From Caballeronia temeraria (GTDB taxonomy: Bacteria > Pseudomonadota > Gammaproteobacteria > Burkholderiales > Burkholderiaceae), in the NCBI RefSeq assembly GCF_001544795.2, contig NZ_FCOI02000021.1:60266-124265 (forward strand): a stretch of 64,000 nt of DNA, written 5' to 3'. Within the stretch, counting starts at the first letter, position 1, and each line of letters starts with the position of its first letter. A program made the position numbers and the translations under genes. The notes beneath the pieces were generated by a model that did no database searches, was not told the DNA's origin, and saw only the letters and a program-made list of their open reading frames with translations. Below, piece by piece: positions 8,335-17,719 of the stretch.

Positions 8335-9373
8335 CGATAACCAATCGTGACGCGATTCGAGTCCACAGTAATGTCGGTTACGGCCATGCCTCTGCGAACG
8401 TCAACCGAGAAAAATTGACAGCAGGATGCTTAAGCCACTGAGGCGTGGACGATGGTCCCTTCAACATACCGGAAACGCAGCCGGTGAGCCGACGGCCACA
8501 AAGATGGCCAAGATGGGTCTCTACGGTCCACCGCACTCGCGGGAACGGGTTGTCGTGTAGAGAACGGCGATTTTGAAAGAGCAGCGGAACGCAACGTGGT
8601 TCATGTAATCCTCGGGCCGTGACGCGACCTGATCAAACGGGATAGATTCGTTGTCCGCTTCCCTACTCGGCGTGTATAGCAGATATGCAGACTACACGAT
8701 GTATTTGGACCCAATATCTCTATATCGTAGCGCTCGTGGGCCTGGCGATGTCTGCGCTCCGAGAAATTGAATGACTGAGGCGCGGCCGCTTTGTTTTCCG
8801 GAACGCGCTCATCTGCTCGTTTCCGACGGGACCGCCAGACATGTTTAGAGATTGGCGAGGTGTGAGGTCCGAAAGGACTATGCGGCCGCCGGCGGCCGGA
8901 TTGGCTGTTACTCACCGCGATGAACCATCGACTTGCGACTCAACGGCTCATGCGGGGTGCTGTTTGGTCTCAGCGCATGCGGTTCAAGCGACGTCGGCCA
9001 ATGCGCTGCGCGGCCGCCGGACGGCAGTCGACGGCGCCTTTGCGGACGTCAGCTTTCATGGACAAAGTCCGCACCGTCGCCACAGGTCATGGTCGGCCGT
9101 AGGACGCGGCTCATTTCGAGGGGTGTTTCTGCGGTGTCATTCGATGTCGAACGGCTAACGTCGTGCGACGTCTAGCTCGCCCAGTCATAAAAGCCGTTCG
9201 CGGTCCCGGCGGATACGTCGAGCCATCCGCCAAGGGCTAGCGTTGGGACCACGCTAGTTGACGAACTTAAATGATGACGTTACTCGAGGGTTGCCCTGAC
9301 CGTCGCGACATAGTGGCTGTACAACTCGTAGTTAGCCGTTAGAAAAAACTCACTAAAAAAATTGGAGACAACG
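8335..9373. other. One-kilobase gene-free stretch at the left island edge
   Basis: Between the broken integrase and the FadL gene I find no frame with a ribosome-binding site or recognisable content on either strand. The sequence is mixed, with GC-rich GGCCGCCGG motifs at about 8885 and 9018 and an AT-rich 60 bp directly before the FadL gene that should hold its promoter. It may be eroded DNA from the insertion boundary. Confidence 0.45.
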
Positions 9374-10558
9374 ATGTCGAAGCAATTCGGCAGGACCGGT
9401 TGCGTACGCACGCTAATAGCGACCGCTCTTACCATGCTGCCTGTTAAGTATGCATCGGCAGTTGACGGCATCGCACTGAGTGGCTCAAATGTGCTGTCCG
9501 CCGGTATGGCTGGAACCTCGATCGCATTTCCCCAAGACAGTACGGCCGCGGCTGACAATCCTGCGGGCATGGGACTAGTCGGATCGCGGACAGACTTTGG
9601 CGTCCAGTTCCTGGAGCCGCTGACAGATTTCGAGTACGGCAGCACGTCGAACACGCTGCATAGCGGAAAAGTATATGCGGTGCCTGGCGGCGGCGCGAAT
9701 TGGCAAATTTCACCGCGGCTGACGTTTGGCGTGTCCCTGTTCGGGGTCGGCGTGGGCACGAGCTATGGTCGACCGGCCCTCCCGATTGCCGGTGCGGGGG
9801 TGGCCCAGTCCAGCTTGCAGACCGCCGTCGCCGCACCGACCGTAACGTACAGGATTACAGAGCATAGCATCGTTGGCTTCAGTCTCGCGCTCGCCTACCA
9901 GCGCTTCTCCGCCAACGGCGCAATCGTCCCCATGGGCGATGGCACACTTCAGCCGTTGCCTTCACATGGCGTGTCAAACGCGTTCGGTTACGGTGCGCGC
10001 ATCGGCTACATCTGGAATCCCGTACCTGCGTTCACTTTTGGCGCAAGCTACGCCTCTCGCATCCGGATGAGTAAGCTGGCCGGCTATAAAGACGATTTGC
10101 TCGCTGGCGGAGGTGGCCGAATCGATATTGGCGCTCAATACGGACTTGGCATCGCCTACAAGATCGTACCAAGCGTGACGCTGGCGGCAGACTGGTTGCA
10201 TATGGAATTTTCCAACACGGTAATAGGCTCCGCGGAAGGATTCGGCTGGCAAAACCAGGACTTCTTCCGCCTCGGCGCGGCGTGGGACGTCGATTCGAGG
10301 TGGACATTGCGCACGGGGTTGTCGCGCGGCAATCATCCGATCGGTCCCTCTGTGGTCGCGCAGAATCTGCTTTCCGCGATGCCAGTTTCAACATCGGTTT
10401 CCGTCGGCACGACGTACCGGTTCAACAAAACTGATGAAGTGAGTGGAGTCTTCGAATATGGATTTCCCGTCACCGTAACCGGAGAAGGCGCCAGTACCGG
10501 ATTCAGCCTACGAACGCGGACCGAGGTCGTTGGCATTAGTTACGGGCATCGCTTTTAG
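9374..10558 (+). CDS. FadL/OMPP1/TodX family outer-membrane transport protein
   Basis: A 394-aa precursor with a signal peptide (cleavage expected after ...KYASA) and the FadL-type N-terminal plug/hatch region: GMAGTSIAFPQDSTAAADNPAGM. Aromatic-rich beta strands follow, ending with GISYGHRF, a C-terminal Phe typical of outer-membrane barrels. FadL/TodX proteins let hydrophobic compounds such as alkylbenzenes or long-chain acids cross the outer membrane. I use the ATG at 9374, preceded by GGAGA; an upstream TTG is in frame. It leads a same-strand set with aldehyde dehydrogenase and GMC oxidoreductase, suggesting the substrate is hydrophobic. Confidence 0.9.
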   Translation: MSKQFGRTGCVRTLIATALTMLPVKYASAVDGIALSGSNVLSAGMAGTSIAFPQDSTAAADNPAGMGLVGSRTDFGVQFLEPLTDFEYGSTSNTLHSGKVYAVPGGGANWQISPRLTFGVSLFGVGVGTSYGRPALPIAGAGVAQSSLQTAVAAPTVTYRITEHSIVGFSLALAYQRFSANGAIVPMGDGTLQPLPSHGVSNAFGYGARIGYIWNPVPAFTFGASYASRIRMSKLAGYKDDLLAGGGGRIDIGAQYGLGIAYKIVPSVTLAADWLHMEFSNTVIGSAEGFGWQNQDFFRLGAAWDVDSRWTLRTGLSRGNHPIGPSVVAQNLLSAMPVSTSVSVGTTYRFNKTDEVSGVFEYGFPVTVTGEGASTGFSLRTRTEVVGISYGHRF

Positions 10559-10625
10559 GTCGCACCCCAAACAGATGCCGGCATTGTATTCGGCCACCAA
10601 AACGCTGTGAATATTTGGAGAACCC

Positions 10626-12122
10626 ATGCCTACCTTTCCGTTCGAGCCAACATCCGAACTGGCTCCTCACCTGCTGTCTGGGTTTTACATCGATGGGCAG
10701 TGGGTGAGACCGAGCTCCGATGCGTCCGTTTCGGTCGTGGCGCCGTCGACCGAACAGGCTTTTGCGACCGTCCCTGTTGCGAAGGCGGAGGATGTTGATA
10801 ATGCTGTCGGTGCCGCGAGAAGAGCGTTCGATACCGGACCTTGGCCGCGCATGAGTGGACCCGATCGGGCAGCCTACCTGCGAAGGATGTCCGCTTTGCT
10901 CGCGTCCCGATTGCCGCTCCTGTCGCGCCTCTGGACCGCTGAAGTCGGTGCTCCAGTCTGGTTCGCAGATATGTTCGTACCCACCGCGACGACGATGCTT
11001 GACTACTACGCAGACCTCGCGTCAACCTTCGCTTTCGAGGAGAACCGGCCCACGCGCAATGGAGCGGCCAGCATTATCCGGCAACCCGTCGGCGTTGCCG
11101 CGCTGATTGCGCCGTGGAACGCGCAACTTCCTATCCTCTCCTATAAGCTGGGCGCGGCACTGGCTGCAGGATGCACGGTTGTGGTCAAGGCTCCGCCAGA
11201 AACACCGTTCGACGCGCTCGTCGTTGCAGAGTGCGCGCACGAGGCGGGCCTGCCGCCGGGCGTACTGAATGTGATCATCGCAGACGCAGACGGTGGCGCG
11301 CATCTTGTGGCTAAACGGGAAGTCGACAAGGTCAGCTTCACCGGAAGTACAGCGACAGGGAAAGTGATTGCGAAAACCTGTGCCGACCGGCTCGCAAGAG
11401 TGACGCTCGAACTGGGCGGAAAATCTGCTGCCATTGTTCTCGATGATGCGGACCTGAATCCGACGCTTGCCGCCCTCGCGCCGTTCACGATGCCTTTCTC
11501 CGGCCAGATTTGTTTTGCACAAACGCGGATCCTAGTCCCGCGAATACGCGAACGGGAGTTCGTCGAAGCGTATAGCGCAGTTATTGGCTCTCTGAAGGTC
11601 GGGGACCCCTGGGACATGTCGACGCAAATTGGCCCACTCGCGAGTCACCGTCAGCTTCACCGGGTGCTCGGATACATCGATTCGGGGCGCAAAGAAGGGG
11701 CGCAGATCACGACGGGCGGGGCGCGCAGCGCTCAATATGAACGCGGGTTCTTCGTCGAACCGACGGTGTTCGCGGGGGTCACAGCCGATATGACGATCGC
11801 CCGCGAAGAAATTTTTGGCCCCGTCGCTTCGATCATCGCATATGACGACGTAGATCAAGCTGTGGCACTCGCGAACGATACCGACTTCGGTCTAAGCGGT
11901 ACGGTGTTCACGAGCGACGTTGAGCGCGGTTACGCGGTCGCGCGTCGCATCAAAACCGGCAACGTTTCGGTGAACGCGCTTGAGATGGCGCCCAACGTGC
12001 CGTTCGGCGGCTTCAAGCAATCGGGGATCGGCAGAGAGGGGGGGCCGGAAGGCTTGCAAGCGTTCATGGAAGACCAGGCGATCTATCTCCCTGCCGGTTC
12101 GTCCAGCACGCGGAAGGATTAA
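10626..12122 (+). CDS. NAD(P)-dependent aldehyde dehydrogenase
   Basis: A 498-aa protein with all ALDH superfamily residues: Asn165 in APWNAQ, Lys188 in VVKAPPE, Glu262 in LELGGKS and the nucleophile Cys296 in FSGQICF, plus the EEIFGPV motif. It oxidises an aldehyde to the acid. GGAG precedes the ATG. It starts 67 bp after the FadL-type gene and ends 4 bp before the GMC oxidoreductase, so alcohol-to-aldehyde-to-acid oxidation of one substrate is likely. An alternative role is oxidation of 4-hydroxymuconic semialdehyde from the hydroquinone dioxygenase encoded 4.6 kb downstream. Confidence 0.93.
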   Translation: MPTFPFEPTSELAPHLLSGFYIDGQWVRPSSDASVSVVAPSTEQAFATVPVAKAEDVDNAVGAARRAFDTGPWPRMSGPDRAAYLRRMSALLASRLPLLSRLWTAEVGAPVWFADMFVPTATTMLDYYADLASTFAFEENRPTRNGAASIIRQPVGVAALIAPWNAQLPILSYKLGAALAAGCTVVVKAPPETPFDALVVAECAHEAGLPPGVLNVIIADADGGAHLVAKREVDKVSFTGSTATGKVIAKTCADRLARVTLELGGKSAAIVLDDADLNPTLAALAPFTMPFSGQICFAQTRILVPRIREREFVEAYSAVIGSLKVGDPWDMSTQIGPLASHRQLHRVLGYIDSGRKEGAQITTGGARSAQYERGFFVEPTVFAGVTADMTIAREEIFGPVASIIAYDDVDQAVALANDTDFGLSGTVFTSDVERGYAVARRIKTGNVSVNALEMAPNVPFGGFKQSGIGREGGPEGLQAFMEDQAIYLPAGSSSTRKD

Positions 12123-12126
12123 CCCG

Positions 12127-13770
12127 ATGGACTACGACTTCATTGTGATCGGTGCCGGCAGTGCGGGCTGCGTTACCGCGAACCGACTGGTGCGCGAGTG
12201 GCGAGCGAAAGTCCTGCTGTTGGAAGCAGGGCCGCCAGCTAACAGTGCACTTATCCGTATGCCCGCTGGAACGTTCAAGATGCTTTTCAACGGTAGCCCA
12301 TTCATAAAGCGCTATGCGTCGGCCCCCCAGGCGTCGCTGGGTGGTCGCACGGTCTCTATTCCCCAGGGAAACGTTGTCGGCGGCGGCAGTTCCGTGAATG
12401 CGATGGCCTATACGAGAGGATCTCGCACCGATTATGAACGCTGGGTCGCCGCAACGGGTGATCCGGGCTGGTCGTGGGAGGGACTGCTGCCGTATTTTCG
12501 CAGACAGGAAGGCAATCAGCGACTGGACAATGAGGCGCACGGCGCCGATGGCCCGCTGAAGGTTTCGGATCCGTTGTACAAGGCCGACGTGGCGGACCGT
12601 TTTGTGCGCGCCATGCAGCGCCAGGGCTTACCATTTGCGACGGACTTCAATGCGGGAACGCTACGCGGAGTCGGTTATATGCAGACGACTACGCAGGGGG
12701 GGCAACGCTGCAGCGCTGTAAATGCGTTCCTTGGGCAAGTCATGTCCGATCCGCTGCTGTCACTCATCACCCACGCAAGCGTCCATCGGATTATTTTCGA
12801 GGGAGAACGCGCTGTCGGTGTTGAATACACGGCGGGCGGCGCGCGAGTGCAGGCGCGGGCGTCGTCGGAGGTAATTGTCTGCGCGGGCGCTTTCGCGACG
12901 CCCAAGCTATTGATGTTGTCAGGGATAGGCCCCGCCACTCATCTGCAAGAACATGGCTTAGAGGTACGAGTCGATTCGCCGGGCGTAGGCGAAAACCTGC
13001 AAGATCATAACGTCGCTGTGGTCTCGATGACCACGCACGGTCAGCATGGTTACTTTGGGGAGGATCGTGGAGCACGTGCTCTGTTGAACGGATTGCAATA
13101 TCTTGCCTTCCGTAGCGGTCCTATCGCGTCGAACGGCGCGGAAACAATGGCGTTCGTGAACCTTAGAATCCCGGACGGCGAACCGGACCTGCAGCTTTAT
13201 TGCGTTGGAGTCATGTGGCCCGATCCGGAGGCTCCGCAACCGTCCTATGGCATGACGCTGATGGCAAATCTTGTTCGGCCACGCTCGCGCGGAACGGTCC
13301 GCCTGCGGTCGGCTGATCCGACAGACGATGCACTGGTTAATCCGAACTGGCTCCACGATGACGAAGACACGAAGCGGCTCGTCGAAGCGATCCGGTATAT
13401 GAGGGAGATCGCGGCAAACGAACCGTTCTCGTCTATCGTCAAGGCCGAAGTGGGACCAGGGCTACAGTACCAATCGGACGATGAACTCGCGCAGTACATT
13501 AGACGCACGACGGAGTCCAACTACCATCCCGTGGGCACATGCAGAATGGGGCGTCCCGACGATCCTTTGTCGGTCCTGACACCGGATCTTAAGGTGAAAG
13601 GCGTCACCGGCCTGCGCGTGTTCGATGCATCCATGATGCCGTCGATCATTAGCTCCAATACCAACGCAACCGTGATGGCGGTTGCGGATCGAGCGGTCGA
13701 CATAATGATGTCTGGTGCATCCGTGGTACGTAAGGCGAGCGACCGTGTGGATCCTGTGCATGCCGGGTAG
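12127..13770 (+). CDS. GMC family FAD-dependent alcohol oxidoreductase
   Basis: A 547-aa protein beginning DYDFIVIGAGSAGCVTANRL, the FAD-binding GxGxxG fold, with the GMC signature GGGSSVNAM near residue 88 and the C-terminal active-site region YHPVGTCRMG (His467) and SSNTNATVMAVADRA (Asn511). Relatives (choline, alcohol, PEG and aryl-alcohol dehydrogenases) oxidise alcohols to aldehydes. The ATG at 12127 is 4 bp after the aldehyde dehydrogenase stop; the frame extends further upstream only through that gene. The pair should convert an alcohol to an acid. Confidence 0.93.
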   Translation: MDYDFIVIGAGSAGCVTANRLVREWRAKVLLLEAGPPANSALIRMPAGTFKMLFNGSPFIKRYASAPQASLGGRTVSIPQGNVVGGGSSVNAMAYTRGSRTDYERWVAATGDPGWSWEGLLPYFRRQEGNQRLDNEAHGADGPLKVSDPLYKADVADRFVRAMQRQGLPFATDFNAGTLRGVGYMQTTTQGGQRCSAVNAFLGQVMSDPLLSLITHASVHRIIFEGERAVGVEYTAGGARVQARASSEVIVCAGAFATPKLLMLSGIGPATHLQEHGLEVRVDSPGVGENLQDHNVAVVSMTTHGQHGYFGEDRGARALLNGLQYLAFRSGPIASNGAETMAFVNLRIPDGEPDLQLYCVGVMWPDPEAPQPSYGMTLMANLVRPRSRGTVRLRSADPTDDALVNPNWLHDDEDTKRLVEAIRYMREIAANEPFSSIVKAEVGPGLQYQSDDELAQYIRRTTESNYHPVGTCRMGRPDDPLSVLTPDLKVKGVTGLRVFDASMMPSIISSNTNATVMAVADRAVDIMMSGASVVRKASDRVDPVHAG

Positions 13771-14069
13771 AAACATGACAGCCACGCAAGATGCGGCGAG
13801 CGGTCGTTTGCCGGCCATCTTATCGCGCACAGAACTCGGCTGCCTGCCCGATCATAAGGGCCAGCCCGATAATGGTCAAACGGTGAGCATATAGCGGTCA
13901 CGCAAGGTGAGATGCGGTCGTGATCAGGCTATAAACGCACATCGCGTACTCGCGCCTCAAGTCTGGCTGCGGCTGCTTGTGCGTGGAATGCGTCCGGGGT
14001 GGCGTTTGCGCATCGTTTCTCCGGATCGGCCAGCCGATACCATGTCGGCCCTTACGGGTACCTGCGGAT
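13771..14069. other. Intergenic stretch between convergent genes
   Basis: About 300 bp between the ends of the GMC oxidoreductase gene and the opposing FAD monooxygenase gene. No clear terminator, gene or repeat is visible. Confidence 0.4.
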
Positions 14070-15278
14070 TCAGCGAATTTGCTCGGCGCTCACGACCGCG
14101 CTTAGCATTGACGTTTCCATCAGGTACTCGCGGCTCTTTTCAGGATCGAGGGAAATCGAGCGCAGCACTTGCTGGTTCCGACGACGCGCTTCCGGGTCGC
14201 GCTCATCCATCAGCTTCTTATTTCGAATGCTGTTTTTCTGCACAACTTCTAGCGCTACTGTCCGGCGTTGACGCGAATAAAGGTGAAGCGCCTCGCTCCC
14301 CGTGCGTCCATGCCACACGTCCGCCAGCCTGGGGGCAAGATTGCATGCATCGTGCACCCCACCGTTCAGTCCGAAGCCACCGATCGGATTGTTGATGTGT
14401 GCCGCGTCGCCCGCAAGTATGACGCGTCCCTTGACGAATGAATCGGCGACGCGTTGGTGGACGCGATACGTTCCAGAGTATGCCAGCGAGAAGGGCATTT
14501 CCGAACCGAGCGTCTCGCGCAGACGGCGCTGCACGCTCTCAGGTTCGAGCAGCACCGAATCTTCGATGTCTGCGGCAGCCGGCATCGCGACACGCCAGAG
14601 ATCGTCGCGCTGCTCGTCATAGAGCTTGAGCACGACGGCCCACGCATCCGGATCCGAAACGTAGGTGGTGCCTGTGTAGCCCAGCGTTTCGAGCGGATTG
14701 CATACGTTGGTTACCAGGAACTTCTCCTGCCACGTAAAGCCGTGGAAACTGAAGCCCGCGTTCTTGCGGACTGTACTATGCGCACCGTCCGCGCCGACGA
14801 CCCAAGGAGCGGTCGTTTCACGTGGCCCACCCGCTGTGGCAAACACGAGACGCACCGAGTCCGCTTCCGGTTCGATCGATTCAAGTGTTTCGCCAAATCG
14901 GATCTCCACGTTGGGTCGCCGTCGCAGTTCGTCAAGCAATATCGCCGACAGGTAATGCTGTGGCAGATGAAAGCGGAACGGGAAATCTGTGACGTCTGCG
15001 AGCAGACCGAGATCGAATTCTGCGTACACACCATCAACGCGGTCCCGCATCTGCCAGGTTGAAACGCGTAGACCCATTTGCATCAACGGCTTGCCGACGC
15101 CCAGCTTGTGCAACATCTCCAGCGTAGGCGGGTGAAATGCCGCCCCACGCTGCTCGCGTGGAATTGTCCGCAGCGATTCGTAGATGACGCAGGGCACGCC
15201 ACGCTGCGCAAGGCCAAGCGCCGCGGTCAGACCGACGGGGCCCGCTCCTATGATTGCCACTCTATTATTCGCGTCCAT
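14070..15278 (-). CDS. FAD-dependent aromatic monooxygenase (PHBH/UbiH-like)
   Basis: A 402-aa class A flavin hydroxylase: GAGPVGLTAA near the N-terminus (FAD ADP-binding), GADGAHSTVRK mid-protein (DG motif) and LAGDAAHINNPIGGFGLNGG (GD motif). These enzymes use NAD(P)H and O2 to hydroxylate phenolic rings. The ATG at 15278 follows GGAAGG; the frame is open 74 codons upstream without support. It is divergent from the LysR gene at 15577 and lies next to the hydroquinone-cleavage genes, so it probably supplies the hydroquinone, for example by 1-hydroxylation with loss of a para substituent. The substrate cannot be read from sequence. Confidence 0.9.
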   Translation of the reverse strand: MDANNRVAIIGAGPVGLTAALGLAQRGVPCVIYESLRTIPREQRGAAFHPPTLEMLHKLGVGKPLMQMGLRVSTWQMRDRVDGVYAEFDLGLLADVTDFPFRFHLPQHYLSAILLDELRRRPNVEIRFGETLESIEPEADSVRLVFATAGGPRETTAPWVVGADGAHSTVRKNAGFSFHGFTWQEKFLVTNVCNPLETLGYTGTTYVSDPDAWAVVLKLYDEQRDDLWRVAMPAAADIEDSVLLEPESVQRRLRETLGSEMPFSLAYSGTYRVHQRVADSFVKGRVILAGDAAHINNPIGGFGLNGGVHDACNLAPRLADVWHGRTGSEALHLYSRQRRTVALEVVQKNSIRNKKLMDERDPEARRRNQQVLRSISLDPEKSREYLMETSMLSAVVSAEQIR

Positions 15279-15347
15279 GTTGCCTTCCAAAACATTCCTT
15301 AATTCGTGCCGGGGAACGCGGCTGCTGCGGTGACCGCCTAACAGCTG

Positions 15348-15529
15348 CGCATTTGTGAACGAGTCTTTCGTTTGTTTAGTGCCGCTGTCCCGAGTCGTCG
15401 TATGCTTCCTACAGAAGAGTAATGATCCCGGTGTGCGATGTCGACATTGCGGAACGCATTTGCGACATGCCGTATCTGAATGACCGGTCACCGCAGTCAT
15501 CGAGGCGCCTCCCTATTGACGCGCATTTG
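15348..15529. promoter_or_regulatory. Divergent promoter region with CGCATTTG repeats and palindromes
   Basis: The 298-bp gap between the FAD monooxygenase and the LysR gene contains CGCATTTG three times (15348-15355, 15455-15462, 15522-15529), the 10-bp palindrome ATGTCGACAT at 15438-15447 and the 10-bp palindrome TGACCGGTCA at 15481-15490. Such a layout fits control of both genes by the LysR protein. Which element is the real operator is unknown. Confidence 0.45.
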
Positions 15530-15576
15530 CCGGCTAGATGACGATAGATTCGATTTCTCGACGTGGAGGTACTACC

Positions 15577-16554
15577 GTGGCGATCAGCAATAGCTTCGCC
15601 TCATCTCTGGACTTGCGACTGTTGGTAGTATTTGATGCGGTTATGCGGAAGGCGAGCCTTACGGTCGCGGGCGACAGTCTTGGCATGAGTCAGCCGCTCA
15701 TGAGCCAGTCGGTTTCAAAGTTGCGTCAATACTTTGGCGATCCGCTTTTCGTTCGGACGTCCGGCGGCATGTCGCCTACACCGCGCGCACGCGAACTCGC
15801 TCCCAAGATTGCCGCGATGATCCAACTAATGCAGGAGGCTCTCGATGGCTCGGCCGATTTCGATCCGGTCACATCCTCCCGCACGTTCAGCTTCGCGTCC
15901 ACCGATTTCGGCGTGGCTTATCTAGTACCAAAACTTATGCAGTACCTGGCGAGCCACGCGCCCGGCCTACGTGTGCGCGCGACCAACGCGCCGCGGTACG
16001 GTGTCGATGAAATGATCGAACAGGGAGAGGTAGACGTCGGGGTTGGTAGTTTTGCCATCAACCGGCAGTCGTTCTATCAGCGCCGACTGTACTACTGCGA
16101 CTATGTATGTCTCGCCCGGCGTGAACATCCGACAATAAGAGGGCGTCTAACGCGCAACAGCTACCTGAGCGCCGCGCATGCTATGGTCGCTCCGTTGCCA
16201 TCCGGCTACGAGGCGCTTGAGCGTTTCCTCCTCGAACACGTCCCCGCAGCACGTTTTGCCGTCGTCGTGCCGAACTTCCTGACAGCAATCACTTTGCTGC
16301 CCAGTTCCGACGCGCTCTTCACTGTCTCGCGCCACGCGGGCGAGCATATCGGGCGGTTGCTGGGTGCTCAAGTCCTGGAACTGCCTGTCGATATCCCCGG
16401 ATTCACTGTGCGTCAGTTCTGGCACGAACGCTTTCACAAAGACCCAGCAAACAAGTGGTTTCGTGATCTGATCTATACGCTGGTTGCCAACCCCGACGGG
16501 TCGCTGCGCGGCGGTACACGTATCACTTCTGATTCTTACGCGCCGGACGACTGA
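15577..16554 (+). CDS. LysR family regulator of the hydroquinone module
   Basis: A 325-aa LysR protein. The N-terminal HTH reads LDLRLLVVFDAVMRKASLTVAGDSLGMSQPLMSQSVSKLRQYFGDPLFVR, which resembles the NodD/PcpR branch more than the CysB branch, and a periplasmic-binding-like effector domain follows. I chose the GTG at 15577 because GGAGGT sits 6 bp before it; an ATG 13 codons upstream has no such site. It lies between the divergent FAD monooxygenase and the ring-cleavage dioxygenase, the layout of pcpR and linR, which activate hydroquinone genes when a hydroquinone is present. Confidence 0.9.
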   Translation: MAISNSFASSLDLRLLVVFDAVMRKASLTVAGDSLGMSQPLMSQSVSKLRQYFGDPLFVRTSGGMSPTPRARELAPKIAAMIQLMQEALDGSADFDPVTSSRTFSFASTDFGVAYLVPKLMQYLASHAPGLRVRATNAPRYGVDEMIEQGEVDVGVGSFAINRQSFYQRRLYYCDYVCLARREHPTIRGRLTRNSYLSAAHAMVAPLPSGYEALERFLLEHVPAARFAVVVPNFLTAITLLPSSDALFTVSRHAGEHIGRLLGAQVLELPVDIPGFTVRQFWHERFHKDPANKWFRDLIYTLVANPDGSLRGGTRITSDSYAPDD

Positions 16555-16571
16555 CGAGGAAGTCTGCGCGA

Positions 16572-16594
16572 TTCCATTCGAGATTTGCATGGAA
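16572..16594. promoter_or_regulatory. LysR-type box before the ring-cleavage dioxygenase
   Basis: TTCCAT (16572-16577), an 11-bp spacer and ATGGAA (16589-16594) form a perfect inverted repeat containing the T-N11-A pattern of LysR operators. It lies 122 bp upstream of the dioxygenase start and just after the LysR gene, a suitable place for an activator site. Confidence 0.55.
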
Positions 16595-16716
16595 CGAATT
16601 CAGCTTTAAGGATAGTGCTCCTGCTCGTCGGATCTCATACTGGAACGGAACTAGACCGCCTGCACAGCGTGCTTTGCCTGCATGCCGGTTTGACTGTTCA
16701 ACAACCAGGAGACGCA

Positions 16717-17673
16717 ATGGAAACCGGGCTGATACGTGGCCTCCACCACATTACGCTATGTACGTCGACTGCACAAGGCGACGTCGACTTCTTTGTCAAG
16801 GTAATGGGGCAGCGCTTTATCAAGCGCACACTTTTTTATGATGGTCGCATTCCGATCTATCACTTGTATTTCAGCGATGCACAAGGAACGCCCGGCACTG
16901 TCATGACGACGTTCCCCATGCGTCGCACGGGACTGGTTGGGCGCAAGGGCTCGGGCCAGTTTACGGCAATTGCCTATTCGGTTCCGGGTCGATCGATCGA
17001 TTTCTGGCGCGAACACTTCAGTCGCAATGGAGTGAGGGTGGAGGAGGACTCGGAACGGTTCGGCGAACGATATCTTCGCGTTGTTCACGCAGGGATCGAC
17101 TTCGAAGTCGTGGAAGATCCAACCGATACGCGCGCGCCGTGGAAATCGGAGTACGTTCCTGAGCAATACGCGGTACGTGGCTTTCACAACTGGACAATGA
17201 CGGTACGTGAGCTAGAGGATATGAAGTCGTTCATGACGGACGCTTGGTATTTTCGTCAAACACTGCAGGACGGGCGCTTTACGCGCTTCGAGGCGAACGG
17301 TGGCGGTGGCGGGCGTCGCATTGACGTGCTGCATGCGCCCGACCTGCGCCAGGGAACTTGGACGCTCGCTGAAGGAATCGTCCATCACGGCGCGTTCGAT
17401 GTGCCTGACTACGACGCCCAGGCACGCGTCAAGTTCGACACCGAGGGCATGGGCTTTACCGACTTTTCGGACCGTAAGAACCGCGGCTACTTTGAGTCTG
17501 TGTACGTGCGCACGCCGGGTGGCGTCATGTTCGAGGCGACCAAGTCGCTCGGCTTCGAGATGGACGAAGATGAGTCGATGCTAGGAACGGAATTGAAGAT
17601 ATCACCGCAGTTTGACGTGTCGCACGACGACTTGCGAAAGCTGATGCAGGTGGAGGATCCCATTCATGTCTGA
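16717..17673 (+). CDS. PcpA/LinE-type hydroquinone 1,2-dioxygenase
   Basis: A 318-aa Fe(II) ring-cleavage dioxygenase of the vicinal-oxygen-chelate (glyoxalase) fold. It closely follows PcpA: LHHITLCTSTAQGDVDFFVK at the N-terminus, HLYFSD, GIVHHGAF and RTPGGVMFEATKS. Metal ligands by analogy are His11, His224 and Glu273. PcpA and LinE open (chloro)hydroquinones between C1 and C2 to give maleylacetate or its derivatives. The start at 16717 has CAGGAG before it; the upstream open frame is unsupported. Downstream hydrolase and maleylacetate reductase fit this chemistry. Whether the native substrate is chlorinated, alkylated or plain hydroquinone is open. Confidence 0.92.
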   Translation: METGLIRGLHHITLCTSTAQGDVDFFVKVMGQRFIKRTLFYDGRIPIYHLYFSDAQGTPGTVMTTFPMRRTGLVGRKGSGQFTAIAYSVPGRSIDFWREHFSRNGVRVEEDSERFGERYLRVVHAGIDFEVVEDPTDTRAPWKSEYVPEQYAVRGFHNWTMTVRELEDMKSFMTDAWYFRQTLQDGRFTRFEANGGGGGRRIDVLHAPDLRQGTWTLAEGIVHHGAFDVPDYDAQARVKFDTEGMGFTDFSDRKNRGYFESVYVRTPGGVMFEATKSLGFEMDEDESMLGTELKISPQFDVSHDDLRKLMQVEDPIHV

Positions 17674-17719
17674 CGGGGACGAATCGTTGATAAGGCGGCC
17701 GTACGAGGAGGACTGAACA

